Source of the DNA: Macrotrachela quadricornifera
Taxonomy: Eukaryota > Rotifera > Eurotatoria > Philodinida > Philodinidae
Assembly (NCBI GenBank): GCA_022393335.1
Contig: JAJEKB010020261.1
Span: 203,929-267,928 of the forward strand
Reading direction: 5' to 3'
Length of the DNA stretch: 64,000 nt
The translations under genes and the position numbers were made by a program. Under the pieces are notes generated by a model that was given only the letters and a program-made list of their open reading frames with translations, had not been told where the DNA came from and did no database searches. Of the stretch, positions 21,280 through 32,971 are shown in pieces (positions within the stretch are counted from its first letter, which is position 1; the number at the start of each line of letters is the position of its first letter).

Positions 21280-23515
21280 GTCACATCGTTATCTTATGCT
21301 TTGCGCTTGCGCCGACACACTCAGAGCTAGCTTTCTTTACGAGGGTACTGTCTGAGCTGAAATCCTTCGTTTTCACGCATTCATATATCATCTAATCAAG
21401 TATATTGGGACAGTAGAATAAATATAAAGGGATTTTTATTCAGAACCTATATTTAAAAAATCACAGTTATTTGTCTACCTCAATCTTGTATATATGTCGC
21501 AAGATAGATTAAAATGTAGTTTAATTTAAAATTGTCCTAGTTCAGATTAAAATTTTAATCTGAACTATTCAAAGTGAACTGATTCAAATTCAAATATGCT
21601 TTCAATGAGCACACGATTTCTTGATCACCTATTATTACCAGGTAGAAGCGTTTTTTCACCCAATTGATTACATATTTATCTTACTTTTTTGGATTGAGTA
21701 CTTTTGTATATGCTAGTACCTTTATGTACTTATGGCAATCCAAAAGTAGTGAGAGTGACACTTTAATACCGTATAACAAACTTATAGAAATTTTGTTTCT
21801 ATATAATCTGATAGAGAAAAGAATGACCTACTTTTCTATAATATTTGATCATACTTCAACTAAAATCATAATAAAATAGGAGATAAAAACTATTTTTATT
21901 GAAAATTAGCTGATAGCATTTAGATTATAATGAACATGACATTAAAAAAAGAGGCACTTTTGTATTTCATTTTATCGTTACTTAATACTTTGTATTAAAA
22001 AAACCAAAATATGCCACAAGTTGCATCGTGAAAAGCTCTACTATTTATAAAGAATCGTTTATTCTATAATTGCACTTCTTATTTTCAAAAGAGACAAAAC
22101 TTTGAGCTAACAAATTTCGACGTTTCGAAAGCGAAATTATTTTGTTTGGTAAGCGATGAATTAGATTTTTTCTATCCTATCTTTTCTATTAACTACGTTA
22201 AGTTATATCTCTTTATTGTTGCAAAATACGCAACTATTTATCAGTAGCGAAATTCTAGCTTGTGAACGGCAATTTTTGAAAAAAGAGAATTAAAAGAGGA
22301 CTTGGTCTTTCACGGCAAAATTCATGCTCGACCTAGCAACATAAGGATTTTCGTCTCTTTCAATGCTACAGATTAAGGTTTCATTCAATTGCAATGGAAA
22401 CTTTATTGTAGGAATATAGGGATGTCACAAAAAACCAGAAGAAAAAAAAACTCGTGATATCATTAGATGAAATTTCGATTTTCAACGTTTCAAGACAGGC
22501 CGAAAAAGTTGGACTGTTATGTGGGTGGGTCGCACTGTAGTGTTCTAGATGTATCTGCGTTTCTAGAGAAAAATGATACAGTTTTCTTTGGAAATTTTTG
22601 CCATACGAAAACTACATACAGCATGAAACACACTACCATGTGCACCGCATTTGATGCTATAGGCTTCCAATGTCGTATTGTAGCTTTACCAATGACTAAA
22701 ATAGTAAGTTTTTACGTCGGAATGATTGGCATTTTTGGATTATTCTTCTAAAATGATGAAAAAAAGAGGAGCATTCACAACCCAGGCGAAATTATACGTT
22801 AAAAGGGGAATATTTATAATAGTTATTAGAGAAATATCCTTTGAACATGTCATAGAGTAGTGACAGGAAAAGCAAAAAAAACTTTACTGAAAATATGAGA
22901 GAAAGGAAAAATACATATTACATCTATTTTCTGATTACGCTAATTTCAATTTGTTATGCTTTCCAAAATTTCACCTATACAAAAATTCTACCTAATAACA
23001 GTTACATTTTTATTTACAACTCTATAATATTATTGTTTATACACGTTTTTATTTTTCTTGCGTCAGTTCTAAATATTTTAATCTGGACTAGGACAATTTT
23101 AAATTGAATTACATTTTAATCTATTCTGCGACATATATATATATATATAATGGAGAAGACTGTAGCAGATCTCCAATCTTGAAAACATCGAACTTTAAAA
23201 TTTTGAGTTCAAACTTAACATATATATGTAAATTTTGAAGTCAAAATCAGAAAATTTGATTTTTTCAAGACTAGAGACCAGCTACAGTCTTCTTCCTTGT
23301 ATCCATATACGATTGTAATAGAAAAATAACTGTGATTTTTCAAACATAGATCCTGAACACAAATCCCTTTATACTTATTCTACTATCTCTATATGCTTGA
23401 TTAAATGATATATGAATGAGTCAAAATGGAAGGTGAAAGGTCAAATAGTTCTCTTGTGAGTTTTTTTTTACTTACCGCTTTAGAATTGATTTCAAGCAAA
23501 GTAACGATATGACAT
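21280..23515. mobile_element. 2.2-kb element or segment bounded by long inverted repeats
   Basis: The left arm (about 21280-21569) and right arm (about 23079-23515) are inverted copies. Shared blocks include CATTCATATATCATxTAATC, AGTAGAATAAxTATAAAGGG, AAAAATCACAGTTATTT and AATTTAAAATTGTCCTAG, at roughly 75-85% identity by eye. The right arm is interrupted by a 145-bp insertion (23152-23296). The 1.5-kb interior has no transposase; one open stretch (22467-22705) ends at a GTAAGT donor-like site. The outer right arm contains an exon-like minus-strand frame (23589-23476, then GTAAGT). It may be a non-autonomous foldback transposon or a palindromic segmental duplication; no target duplication was found. 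Confidence 0.7.
23152..23296. mobile_element. 145-bp MITE nested in the right inverted arm
   Basis: Both ends read GGA(A)GAAGACTGTAGC inward, with TIRs of about 65 bp at roughly 75% identity and a short ATATATGT centre. The left arm of the host inverted repeat lacks it, which demonstrates an insertion. It sits in a TA-rich site (CATATATAT / CCATATAC), compatible with a TA target. Confidence 0.75.
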
Positions 23516-23817
23516 ATTGTAAGGTTTCCATCGATATCTGAGGCTGTTTTCGCTAAATGTTCCTGGTAACGTAATATATTCGTCCTCACGTGAGGTGTAG
23601 TGTATAACCACCAATTATTTTTCCACTATACCTGATTAACTCGGTTATTGTACATTTATTGGTTTGAGAATTTCTGTGGGATATATCACAAATTGTTTTA
23701 TCTATACTTCATAATAAGAGCTAGAATATAAAGAATAAAGATGCATAACAAAACACTAACACTTTGAGCTTGAATGCGTTCCCTTCTAATGTCACAACAT
23801 GGGCTTATTAACATAAC

Positions 23818-24043
23818 GATAGAATTAGAATAATCAGCCATGACCGTCTCGCTTTACTTAAGAATCTTATTAAATGTCTTTATTCAAATTCATAATCATA
23901 AAATGGCAATAAAACTGCAACCAACTGTTATATAATAGAGAACATACAGTATTATAAATGTGTCATAGTGAATTTGAATAAGGCCATCTAATCAGATCCT
24001 TAAGCCAAGGTCGAAACCGATCTTAGCTGCTTATTCTTATTCA
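23818..24043. mobile_element. MITE, about 225 bp, 75-bp terminal inverted repeats
   Basis: Arms 23818-23895 and 23967-24043 share GATxGAAT, AATAATCAGC, TTAAGxATCT and CTTATTCAAATTCA in inverse orientation. The motif TTCGACxTxGCTTAAG, followed by RATCTCATCA-like sequence, recurs at 25892-25919 and 53301-53340, so this is a dispersed family. Confidence 0.7.
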
Positions 24044-25980
24044 TCCAAAAATTGCTTCTTTATGATACACAATGAATTTTTTAATTATAAATATTCTGTA
24101 TATTATTCTCAAATAACGAAATAATTATAAGGAACTTTTTAAAATCTCATTAAAATTATCTACTATATTTTTCAATGTCGATTATATGTATATTATCTAT
24201 TAAACCTTCGAAATTTTGTATAATTAGTTTTCATAAAAGTCTTTAAGAAGTATCAAATTTAGGTAAAATTGATTTGAAAACAACTAAACTAGCACTATTT
24301 TGCGAAAACTTACTTTAAAAAAAGCGAGAAATACTTCTCTTAATGACAAAAAAAAATTCGGCTTATTCTAACCAATTGCTGGAGATTTCGTTTCAGGAAA
24401 TCTGAGATGAATGTAAACATCTATCATTTGCTAAAAGAAACAAAATTATATTCATTAGCATTGTATTTTTGAATGAGAATAAACTTCCATATCAATTATT
24501 GTTCTTATTAAAATCTAATGAACATCAATATTTTCTTAATATTCTGCAAGTAAAGATATATAGCAACACTAGTATGACTCATGGAAGTCTCAATATTATG
24601 TATGACACATTGGTCAGGTTTAATGAATCAACATTTATAGACATATACACATTTCGTTGCGAATATTCAACTACTTTCAAAAAAAAAACTTGCAAGACAT
24701 TCACTTTTTCATTTGTTTTTTGATCAGAGAAAAACCAAGTTTCTTATCCACCTAAGAACATTGATTTTTCAAATAAATTGATATAAGACTCTGACAAAGT
24801 TTGTCGGAAGAATCACTAGTAAGTATTTTCATGTATATTTATCTCTTCTTTTGCACTGATGAAAAGTCTAGATTCGCATTTTGTTTCTTTCAAATAATAT
24901 ACATTCTTCTTCTATTTTTCAGATAGATAATAATTCCTTTTTACTCGATAAATATTAAAACATTCATGCTCATTAGGATTTAGCAATGATTATAATCAAA
25001 ATGAACAAAAAATAGATATGATAGAACTTCTAAAATCTAACTATTCTCTGTATAATATTTGTTCATTATACATTTCATATTAGAATAAGATCATAACATT
25101 TTTTTTTAGTTTGATCTAAAAAAAACAGTAACTCATACTTCTGAAATAATTGATCAAACGAAAAACAAATGTTTTATCTTCCGAGAAAAAAAATTAATAT
25201 TTAACATTTACCTGAAATGATGAAATTTCATTCTACATTCATATGCTGATCAATTGCTGATGAAGATTATAATTATCTAGAAAAAAAAATGTTTATTAAT
25301 GATAAAAAAGACGTATATATAACATTATAGTAGATCAATAGAATAGAAAAGAACAAAAAAATACCAAGAATTATGAAAGAAGAGAAAAAGATTAGACAGT
25401 TTACATTCATACTTCTGTTAACATTTCTTTTTAAAGTTCATCGAAAAATTTCGATGTGGTATGTTGAAGCTCAAAATGAAATCAACGTTTTACACCATCT
25501 AGTCTCGCAGTTTCTACATATTATATGAATCTGTAACTCTCATGTTGATGTTATGAGGTTTCACTATAATGTGAATAAAAACTCGAGTGCCAAGGCACAG
25601 AGAAACTACATTGATAGATAAATGTATGTAAAAAAGATAAAAGACACAAGGGACTGACACCACTACGAAATCAAACACACACACACACACACATATATAT
25701 AAGGAACAGAAAGAGAAAGAGTGATATCGTAAATAACATTCTTTCGCAAACACAAGATAGGAATGAAGAAATACAGAACACAATGTGAACGAAATAGTGA
25801 GAGATATACCTGACCGTCATAGCCTGCAAAGAAGGAAAGAGAAATACTAGTAGTTGAGGGCGTGAGAGTGAGTACAAGCTGCCAAGACGCATTTCGACCT
25901 CGCTTAAGGGTCTCATCACATTTTTTTCTGTATGTCTGTTCTTAATTTTATTTAAAGTATTTCATATTCGTTTTACATGG
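24044..25980. other. AT-rich gene-free region with a CA microsatellite
   Basis: No gene recognised. A (CA)n/(TA)n microsatellite lies at 25672-25701. A fragment of the 23818-24043 MITE family is at 25892-25919. Confidence 0.5.
25672..25701. repeat. (CA)n-(TA)n microsatellite
   Basis: A run of about 11 CA dinucleotides passes directly into TATATATA. Confidence 0.9.
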
Positions 25981-26563
25981 ATTTTTAATCTGGTCTCGTA
26001 GCGACACCTTATAAAAATATAGGATTATATAGGATTTTAAAGCTTTATTTTTATAGAATCACCTATTCCTATATAGGACATTTATAGGATATCCATTTTG
26101 AATTAGTTTCGAGTTTTTTTGGTAGAAACTTTAGTTAAGGCAGTGATAGAACTGAAAGGTACACTCCCTCTTCAATACCTTATCAGGTAACTCTAGTAAG
26201 AACATAGTATTAGACCGGTAAAACTAATAAAAAAAGTGTTGTTAGATTGCTCCCCATCCTCTATTGGAACAATCAAGATCATTCAATTTACAAAGAAGAC
26301 ATTAAAATGTTTTTGTTGACTTTCCGTGTTGTAAGCATTTATTCAATTTGATTCCATTGGCATCTGTTCGACTTAATCAGCTTTGATAAAATGTTGAATC
26401 TCAAGGCATTATTACTTAAAACAAAGTATATCAATTAAATGTGGTTTTGAACAAAAACTTTATAATAGGAATTTTGGCACAATTCTAAGTTTTGTGTAGC
26501 ACATAAATAATTGAATTTCCTATAAGAGATACAATATAATTCGAAAAATAGAACTGATCATCT

Positions 26564-27952
26564 CAGGGCTGCGAACTGTTAATTTTGAAATGGGGTTCAC
26601 CAGAACTGGAATGGGGTACAATTAGGGCATGATCTTTTTATGATGGAGTACATTGCTAAGGTACATAGTTCACTTTCTGAAATGGAAGGTTTTTATAGAA
26701 AATCTTATAGAAGGACACCTTCTTTATAAAAAACAATATTCTATTTGACATTCTGATAGAATCACTTTATTGCTCATCTTTTTACAAAGAAAAGCACTTT
26801 TACAAGTAAATTATAATTTTGAAAACAATTTAACCAACAAACAAAAATAGAAAATTTTATATTAACCGTTTACGGCCGAATGTGTCCTAAAGGTGATATT
26901 TTCCCGTAGGATGTACGATGTTTTGCGAATATCCGGTCGTAAAGGGTTAAGTTATGTTAAATATTGGATCAGTGAACACGAAGTTTTTTAATATCACTAT
27001 ACTTTACGGAATGTCGGGCACAATAGATTAATTCAAGCTCATTCCGAAAAAACGTAAAAAAACATCCATTATACTTGATCTTACAGTTCAATCTTATTTG
27101 TAATTCAGCAGCCTCAAATCAGCAGGTAGAGTGGTTCATTAGCCAGTTCTTTGAAACACATTTCTCTGTAAAAGCCTCTATAAAAACGACAGAAGTCTAT
27201 CATAGAATGTAACTTAGTCTTATTAGAAGATCGATTTACGGGAGTCAGATTCGTCCTATATTTCATATCATCTTCGATGTAAAAAAAAGTCAAACGACAA
27301 ATATTTTAAAAGAGCTACAGAATATAGAAACTCTAGATATGAAGGAAATACAATATAATCAACATAATAGTCAATAAATTCTAAATGATTACTCTGGTAA
27401 ATTCACTTTGAAGACGTTTATAGTCACCAGATACTTGTGCGTTATCGATGCAGTTTAGATATAATTTTGAGAGCAGTAAAACTTAATCTTTCTCTATTTT
27501 ATTGGGAGTCATCAACATTTCTCTTCTGTTTTATTGACGTCTGATAAGAGGCATTTTATAGTATGTTTGGAAGAATGACTTTTATGTATGAATCAGTACA
27601 ATAATCACACTGTTTTAGCGTCTATAAACTGCACATTATTCTAGCTACAATTTTAAGAGAACAGAAGCTCCAGTGACAGTTATTTTAATCAAAATTTTCA
27701 TTAATATCTAAAAATGAAAAATCCTGTATTTTCATCACTTTTCAAAAGGAATCTTTCTTTTTTACAAAAACTGGATTCTATACGAAGTCCTATATTTTCA
27801 AAAACTTCCAGTTCGAGGCCATAGTACATCGTAGTATCGACTCAGAACCTCATATGGGATACAGAATGTGACCTCAGAGATACAGAACACTGGGGTACAA
27901 AATCCCGAAATAGTGTATTGTATCTCAAAATGGGGCACGGTTGGCAGCCCTG
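26564..27952. mobile_element. Non-autonomous hAT-type element with perfect 8-bp TSD
   Basis: Termini are CAGGGCTGCGAAC (left) and CAGGGCTGCCAAC (right, minus strand). They are flanked by the identical 8-mer GATCATCT at 26556-26563 and 27953-27960. An 8-bp TSD plus CAGGG...TGC TIRs is the hAT superfamily signature. At 1389 bp with no transposase frame it is a deletion derivative. It is itself interrupted by the TTAA mini-element at 26862-26950. Confidence 0.85.
26862..26950. mobile_element. 89-bp piggyBac-like mini-element
   Basis: Bounded by TTAA on both sides, with TIRs TTAACCGTTTACGGCCG and, inverted, TTAACCCTTTACGACCG (two mismatches in 17). TTAA targets with CCCTTT termini are the piggyBac pattern. 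The element is too small to code and lies nested in the hAT element. Confidence 0.7.
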
Positions 27953-27981
27953 GATCATCTGTAGTTAAAAACTACCTTAAA

Positions 27982-29062
27982 CAACATTATTTAAAAGGAA
28001 CTGGCGCTTTTCCCATAGGCTATAAGCCCCCCCCCCCCGCGAGATTTCTTTCCTTTCAGTTATTTTTTTGTAGAGACTCATGTGAAGATACAAGATCATT
28101 AAACCAGAACGTGGAATTTTTTACTGTTAGCAAAAAAACTGACATTTTAAGAAAGAGTGAATTTCCATATAAAATACCACAAAAACAGTTAATATTTTGA
28201 GGTTTTAGTTATTGAAAATTACTTTTGATGGGAAATAAACACGATATTCAGAATCAGCGTGCTAAAATCTACCACAAACTTTATTTTTTAGCGTGAAACA
28301 TTTCCATTAAAATTTTTCCCCTACTCCCCCTCAGCGTTTTTACTTGATAATTTTTACCTGTACCTCCCTACGGGATGAAATTTTGATGGAAAATATTTCG
28401 CGTCAAAAATTAAAGTTTTTGGTGTATTTTGACATGCTGATTCTGAATATGATGTTTATTTTTCATAAAAAGCAACTTTTGACAACGAAAATCTTAAAAA
28501 ACTAGCTGTTTTCTGATATGTTTTGCCTCCTAAACTCTGTCTCGTCAGAAGTTTGAATCCTACTAATAAAGATTGACATAGTTTTTTTGCTTTTCTTTTT
28601 TTATTTGATAGATTTTATAAAGTTGCATTTGTGGTTAAAATTTCACTTTTTAGCTGCAAGTCTTTCTGAAGTTATAGATTAAACAATGTCTGTCATACAT
28701 TGAAAAATAAGTGTTAAAAAGAGAATTTTTTATGATAGACAGTGGTCGTGAGTATAGTCATTGAATAAGATGATTTTAATTTTATTTTATAGAGAACATT
28801 TAGTTGTATATATAGTAAAAATTTGGTTATTATTCATGCAACTATGGATGAGATATAGGTCTTGACATAATAAGGGAGTGAACACCCATTGATGATGATC
28901 CTTCTCCTAAAATATTGATTTTTTTCCTAAGACTAAAAAAGTCCACGTTCTGGTTTAATGATCTTGTATCTTCACATGAGTCTCTACAAAAAAATAACTG
29001 AAAGGAAAGAAATCTCGCGGGGGGGGGGGGGTATATGGACCAGTTCCTTTAATTATAATTGT
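27982..29062. mobile_element. 1.1-kb inverted-repeat unit with poly-C/poly-G tracts
   Basis: Arms 27982-28130 and 28927-29062 are nearly perfect inverted copies (AAGGAACTGG ... GCGAGATTTCTTTCC ... AAACCAGAACGTGGA). Each arm carries a homopolymer, 12 C at 28027-28038 and 13 G at 29019-29031. Inside is a second inverted repeat, 28186-28508. No coding frame was found. Confidence 0.75.
28186..28508. mobile_element. Nested 323-bp inverted repeat, arms about 140 bp
   Basis: The sequence is nearly palindromic around 28345. Shared blocks in inverse orientation include AAATAAACAxxATATTCAGA, ACTTTAxTTTTTxxCG and CATCAAAATTT-like ends. Divergence between arms is about 15-20%. It could be a foldback MITE inside the 27982-29062 unit. 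Confidence 0.7.
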
Positions 29063-29445
29063 TGATATTTCATGTGATTATATTTCACATACATTTTCCG
29101 AGAAAATGCTGTTTTAATAAGAAATTTTTGAGCAGGCAAAAAGAAAAAAGAAATAGATGATTACATATACAAGAAATGAATCATTCAAACAACAAATGCA
29201 AAGAAAGAGGCAGATTGTGCATGTACACGTGGCGCTATCATTCACATAAATTTTACATTCATTAATCGAATTCTTGAAGATAGTTTAATGTTACCTTTTT
29301 CGGAAAAATATGATTTTTCTAAGAGAAATGTTCCTTTTTTCGAAAAATATAGGAATATAGGAAAATTTAGAGAGAAATAGGACATTATAGGACTAATTCC
29401 AAAAATATAGGGATTATAGGAATTATAGGACGACTATGTAGCCAG

Positions 29446-32062
29446 ATTTTTAATTTACAATCAAAATTTTTTTGTGGAACTCACATATTTTTTCGAAGAA
29501 AACTAGTGAGTGTAAGTTTTAAGTCGAGGTTTTTAGGGCTCCTCCCCTTACATACACATCTCTGTTACAGATCCTAACAACCAAAATCGAAGAGCATGGC
29601 GTGTGCTTTGAAATTGATGAGGGAGGATAAAGAGGGAAGATAAATAAAATGAAAATCTTTACATAAGTTTTCCTAGATAGTGGGGCGATGAAAGAAGAGA
29701 GTAATCAAGATCACGACATGTTTTGCTTAGCAGCAAACAAGAACTGATGGTTGTTTAGTATATTTCTTCTGAAAGTATGTGAGTTACACATTTCGGTCCC
29801 AAAGGGACTGCGATGACAAGCTTTTGTATATTAGTAAAGTATTTTTTGGTTTTCTTTATTACGGGTTGTTTTTGTTTTTTATTGTTTTGCTTATTTTGAG
29901 TATGTACACTAAAACAAAACGTACACTTGTAAACTCAATAAGAGTTTCCGTGCACAGGTTTCAGAACTATCGGAAAACCCCTAAAATACCAAACATTATC
30001 AAATACAGTACACTCAGCTCAGAAACTCAAAAAAGGTTTCCAAGCCCAAGAAATCTACCAAAGGTTATGCAGTATATGGGCGGCCAAAACTCTCACACTC
30101 CACATTCCTATCTAATATATTACTTCACCAACGTTCTCTCGATCAACAGCTCCAAAAATCTCATAAATGGGACCTATAAAAAGTAGAACAAAAGATTAAA
30201 CTTTGTTCTTAAAATATACAACTTCCAAATTCATAAAATCATGTGATGTGACAAACCTAAATAAATAGAATAGATTATTGACTTTTATCTTTTAATTGCA
30301 TAACTTACCAAAGTATATGCTCGTTTGACATGAGAAATTTAAATAAATAAAATAAAATATTAATTTTTATTTTTTAAACTATATAAGTCACCATTTAATA
30401 GTCTATCAAGGCTATAAATCTAAAAACGTTAAATAAAGTATCAAGTTATATTTGAAAATATAGAAATTACTATATATTTGTTCGTTCGAGACTACAGATA
30501 TAAATAAAGAATATCGAATATTAGTTTTTGTTTTGAACTATATAACTTATCATTAATACCTAATTGAGATGAATCTTAATAAAGCAGATTGATTTTTTTC
30601 TTTCAGAATCTCTACTAAATAAGTCCGTATGAAAATATTATTCATATAAAGCCTCAGTTTGATATAGTTTAAAGTAGTATCCGATAATATCTCATAGTGT
30701 ATTTCCTATTTGAGAACGACCTGTTTTTATTAAAAGAAACGAGTACAAGAAAAATAGAAAAAATTTTAAAACATAGAAAATATATATTAATAAAGAATAA
30801 TTATATTTTTACATGTGATGCTTGTCTAATTACTATAATAGAAATAATAGGAATAAATCCTCTCTATCAATGAAAAATGTTAATTAGAACATAGAAAAGA
30901 AAGAATGAAAAAAGAAAATCTTTCATTGCAACAACAAATATATATGGGTGTGTCCACCAGAAATCTCCAGGTACTGACATCGACCTTCTCTAAACTTGAC
31001 GAAGCTTTTACAGCTTATAGAGCTTTTCTTTCTGATCATTTTGGTATAAAAAGGTTTGATTTTTGCTTCCATCTTCCCTGCAAAATATGCAAAACACTTT
31101 TCTTTGTTTTTGTCATTTTTTCGAAAAAAATTCTTTTTTTTTTTGAAAAATTTGATATTACTCCATGAAAACTCGTTCAAATTACACTTCCAAGGTAATA
31201 TTCTGAATCCTCATGTAAAGCTGCATCCGAATCCGTCAACAAAAATTTTTTTTTAAAATTTTTTTTGGCGTAGTTGGCTTGCCTGAGTCATGCACTATGT
31301 TTTGAAAAAATATTCGAAAAAGTTGGATGAACGGAAATTTCTGAGTTGGTGGGTTGGTATACCTAATCATAGTGCACAACATGCACCAATTTGTTTCCGC
31401 CACGACCCAAACCTTGGGTGGAATAAATGCTAAAAATGTTGAAAAATACCACTTTTTCACTCAATTTTAACAAATACGCACTTTTAATCAAAGTTAATAA
31501 TTGTAAAATGTCTTCAAACTATATCGCAATTAATCACTGATTGTAATGCAATCTTACGTAAGTCAAGCAAAAATTATTTTCTCGTAAAAGCATAGCTTTC
31601 TTTATACAGTTAGCTACTTAATTTAAGACAAAAATTTTTTTGTTCAATATTATTCCATTATAATTAATAAGAATCAGTCTAATTATTTTAATTAGCTTGA
31701 TGGTGAAATTTAAGATGTGAATATATCAAAAAGGAAAATTATTAAATCACTTTCGTTTCAGTCATATGATTGAAAATATGAATCAAGAAAAGATAACTAA
31801 AAGCTGCTAATCAACCAAATAATGAAAAATAATGTTCCAAATTCTTTTTTTTATTCTATTTCACACTGATATTTGCGGTAGAATAATTCTTATCACGGAT
31901 TTGATTAGATTATGCATAAATGAGCAGGTACACGTTTTGATATCATTTTTTTTTATTTTGTTTTCCTTATTTCTAACCTCGACAAAAATTCTTTTTCTTC
32001 TAGGTATTTTCACAGTTACCTTGATATGTCTTCAGATGTGATATCTTTTAATATCTTACACG
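29446..32062. other. AT-rich region without a supported gene
   Basis: A 135-codon frame at 29779-30186 has a hydrophobic helix (VFFGFLYYGLFLFFIVLLIL) but a GTG start and no family resemblance, so it is not called. 30240-30560 contains degenerate copies of an AAATAAATA...TTTTTATTTTTTAA...ATAACTTA unit (period roughly 90-150 bp). The rest has homopolymer-rich A/T tracts. Confidence 0.45.
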
Positions 32063-32190
32063 TAGATCTCTCTATTTAAGATATCATCTCTAATGATATC
32101 ACATGCGCATCTATCTTTAGACCTAGATCTCTTTGTTTAGCTATCATCTCTGATGATATCCTATGCGCATCTATCTGTATACCTAGATAA
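32063..32190 (+). repeat. 60-61-bp minisatellite running into the assembly gap
   Basis: Units start at 32063, 32124 and about 32184, each with TAGATCTCT, ATCATCTCTxATGATATC and ATGCGCATCTATCT. The array is cut by the N run. Confidence 0.85.
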
Positions 32191-32590
32191 NNNNNNNNNN
32201 NNNNNNNNNNNNNNNNNNNNNNNNNNNNNNNNNNNNNNNNNNNNNNNNNNNNNNNNNNNNNNNNNNNNNNNNNNNNNNNNNNNNNNNNNNNNNNNNNNNN
32301 NNNNNNNNNNNNNNNNNNNNNNNNNNNNNNNNNNNNNNNNNNNNNNNNNNNNNNNNNNNNNNNNNNNNNNNNNNNNNNNNNNNNNNNNNNNNNNNNNNNN
32401 NNNNNNNNNNNNNNNNNNNNNNNNNNNNNNNNNNNNNNNNNNNNNNNNNNNNNNNNNNNNNNNNNNNNNNNNNNNNNNNNNNNNNNNNNNNNNNNNNNNN
32501 NNNNNNNNNNNNNNNNNNNNNNNNNNNNNNNNNNNNNNNNNNNNNNNNNNNNNNNNNNNNNNNNNNNNNNNNNNNNNNNNNNNNNNNNNN
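32191..32590. other. Assembly gap (400 N)
   Basis: Exactly 400 unresolved bases, probably an estimated-size gap caused by the minisatellite on its left edge. The true length is unknown. Confidence 0.99.
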
Positions 32591-32971
32591 TAGGGCTCTT
32601 ATCTATGTTATGAGTCCTACCTATAGGAAAAATATGAATCCAAACGGAGAGTATCACTTGAAAAGGTTCCCTCGTTAGATCATGTGGTAATATTTATAAA
32701 ATTTCAAATACACAGCCCTATTTTCAACAACCTTCCAACTAAACGTCTTTAAAAATAGAAAAAAAAATTCAAAATTCGCAAAGTTTTATATTGTAGTGAT
32801 CAACCATGGATTTACTTTATGTATAAAAATCATTTCTAATAAGCGATGCAAATGTAAAGGGTACAATCATATTAACTTAGAATGGATAAAAAATAGATAA
32901 TGAAAACTAATAAGTTATACAATCAATCACAGTTTTTTTTTCATGAGGACTAAGACCAATTAAGTTGCTTC

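Larger units (their letters stand above)
25990..29445. mobile_element. 3.46-kb composite DNA element with 9-bp target duplication
   Basis: The left end CTGGTCTCGTAGCGAC and the right end (minus strand) CTGGCTACATAGTCGT begin imperfect TIRs. These continue into repeats of the ATAGGATTATATAGGA type at both sides (26018-26090; 29345-29430). The element is flanked by identical 9-bp ATTTTTAAT at 25981-25989 and 29446-29454. A 9-bp duplication suits Mutator-like elements, but palindromic flanks allow a shorter reading (7 or 5 bp). No transposase was found. The interior holds at least three younger insertions: a hAT-type element (26564-27952), a TTAA mini-element within it, and the poly-C inverted-repeat unit (27982-29062). 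Confidence 0.65.

Noticed and set aside
27868..28200. 110-codon plus-strand frame
   Set aside because: Spans the right end of the hAT element, its target duplication and a poly-C tract; not a gene.
29779..30186. 135-codon open frame with one hydrophobic helix
   Set aside because: Starts with GTG, has no recognisable family, and overlaps degenerate AT repeats; hydrophobic runs are expected from T-rich sequence.
32076..32657. Open frames spanning the N run
   Set aside because: They are artefacts of unresolved bases in an assembly gap.
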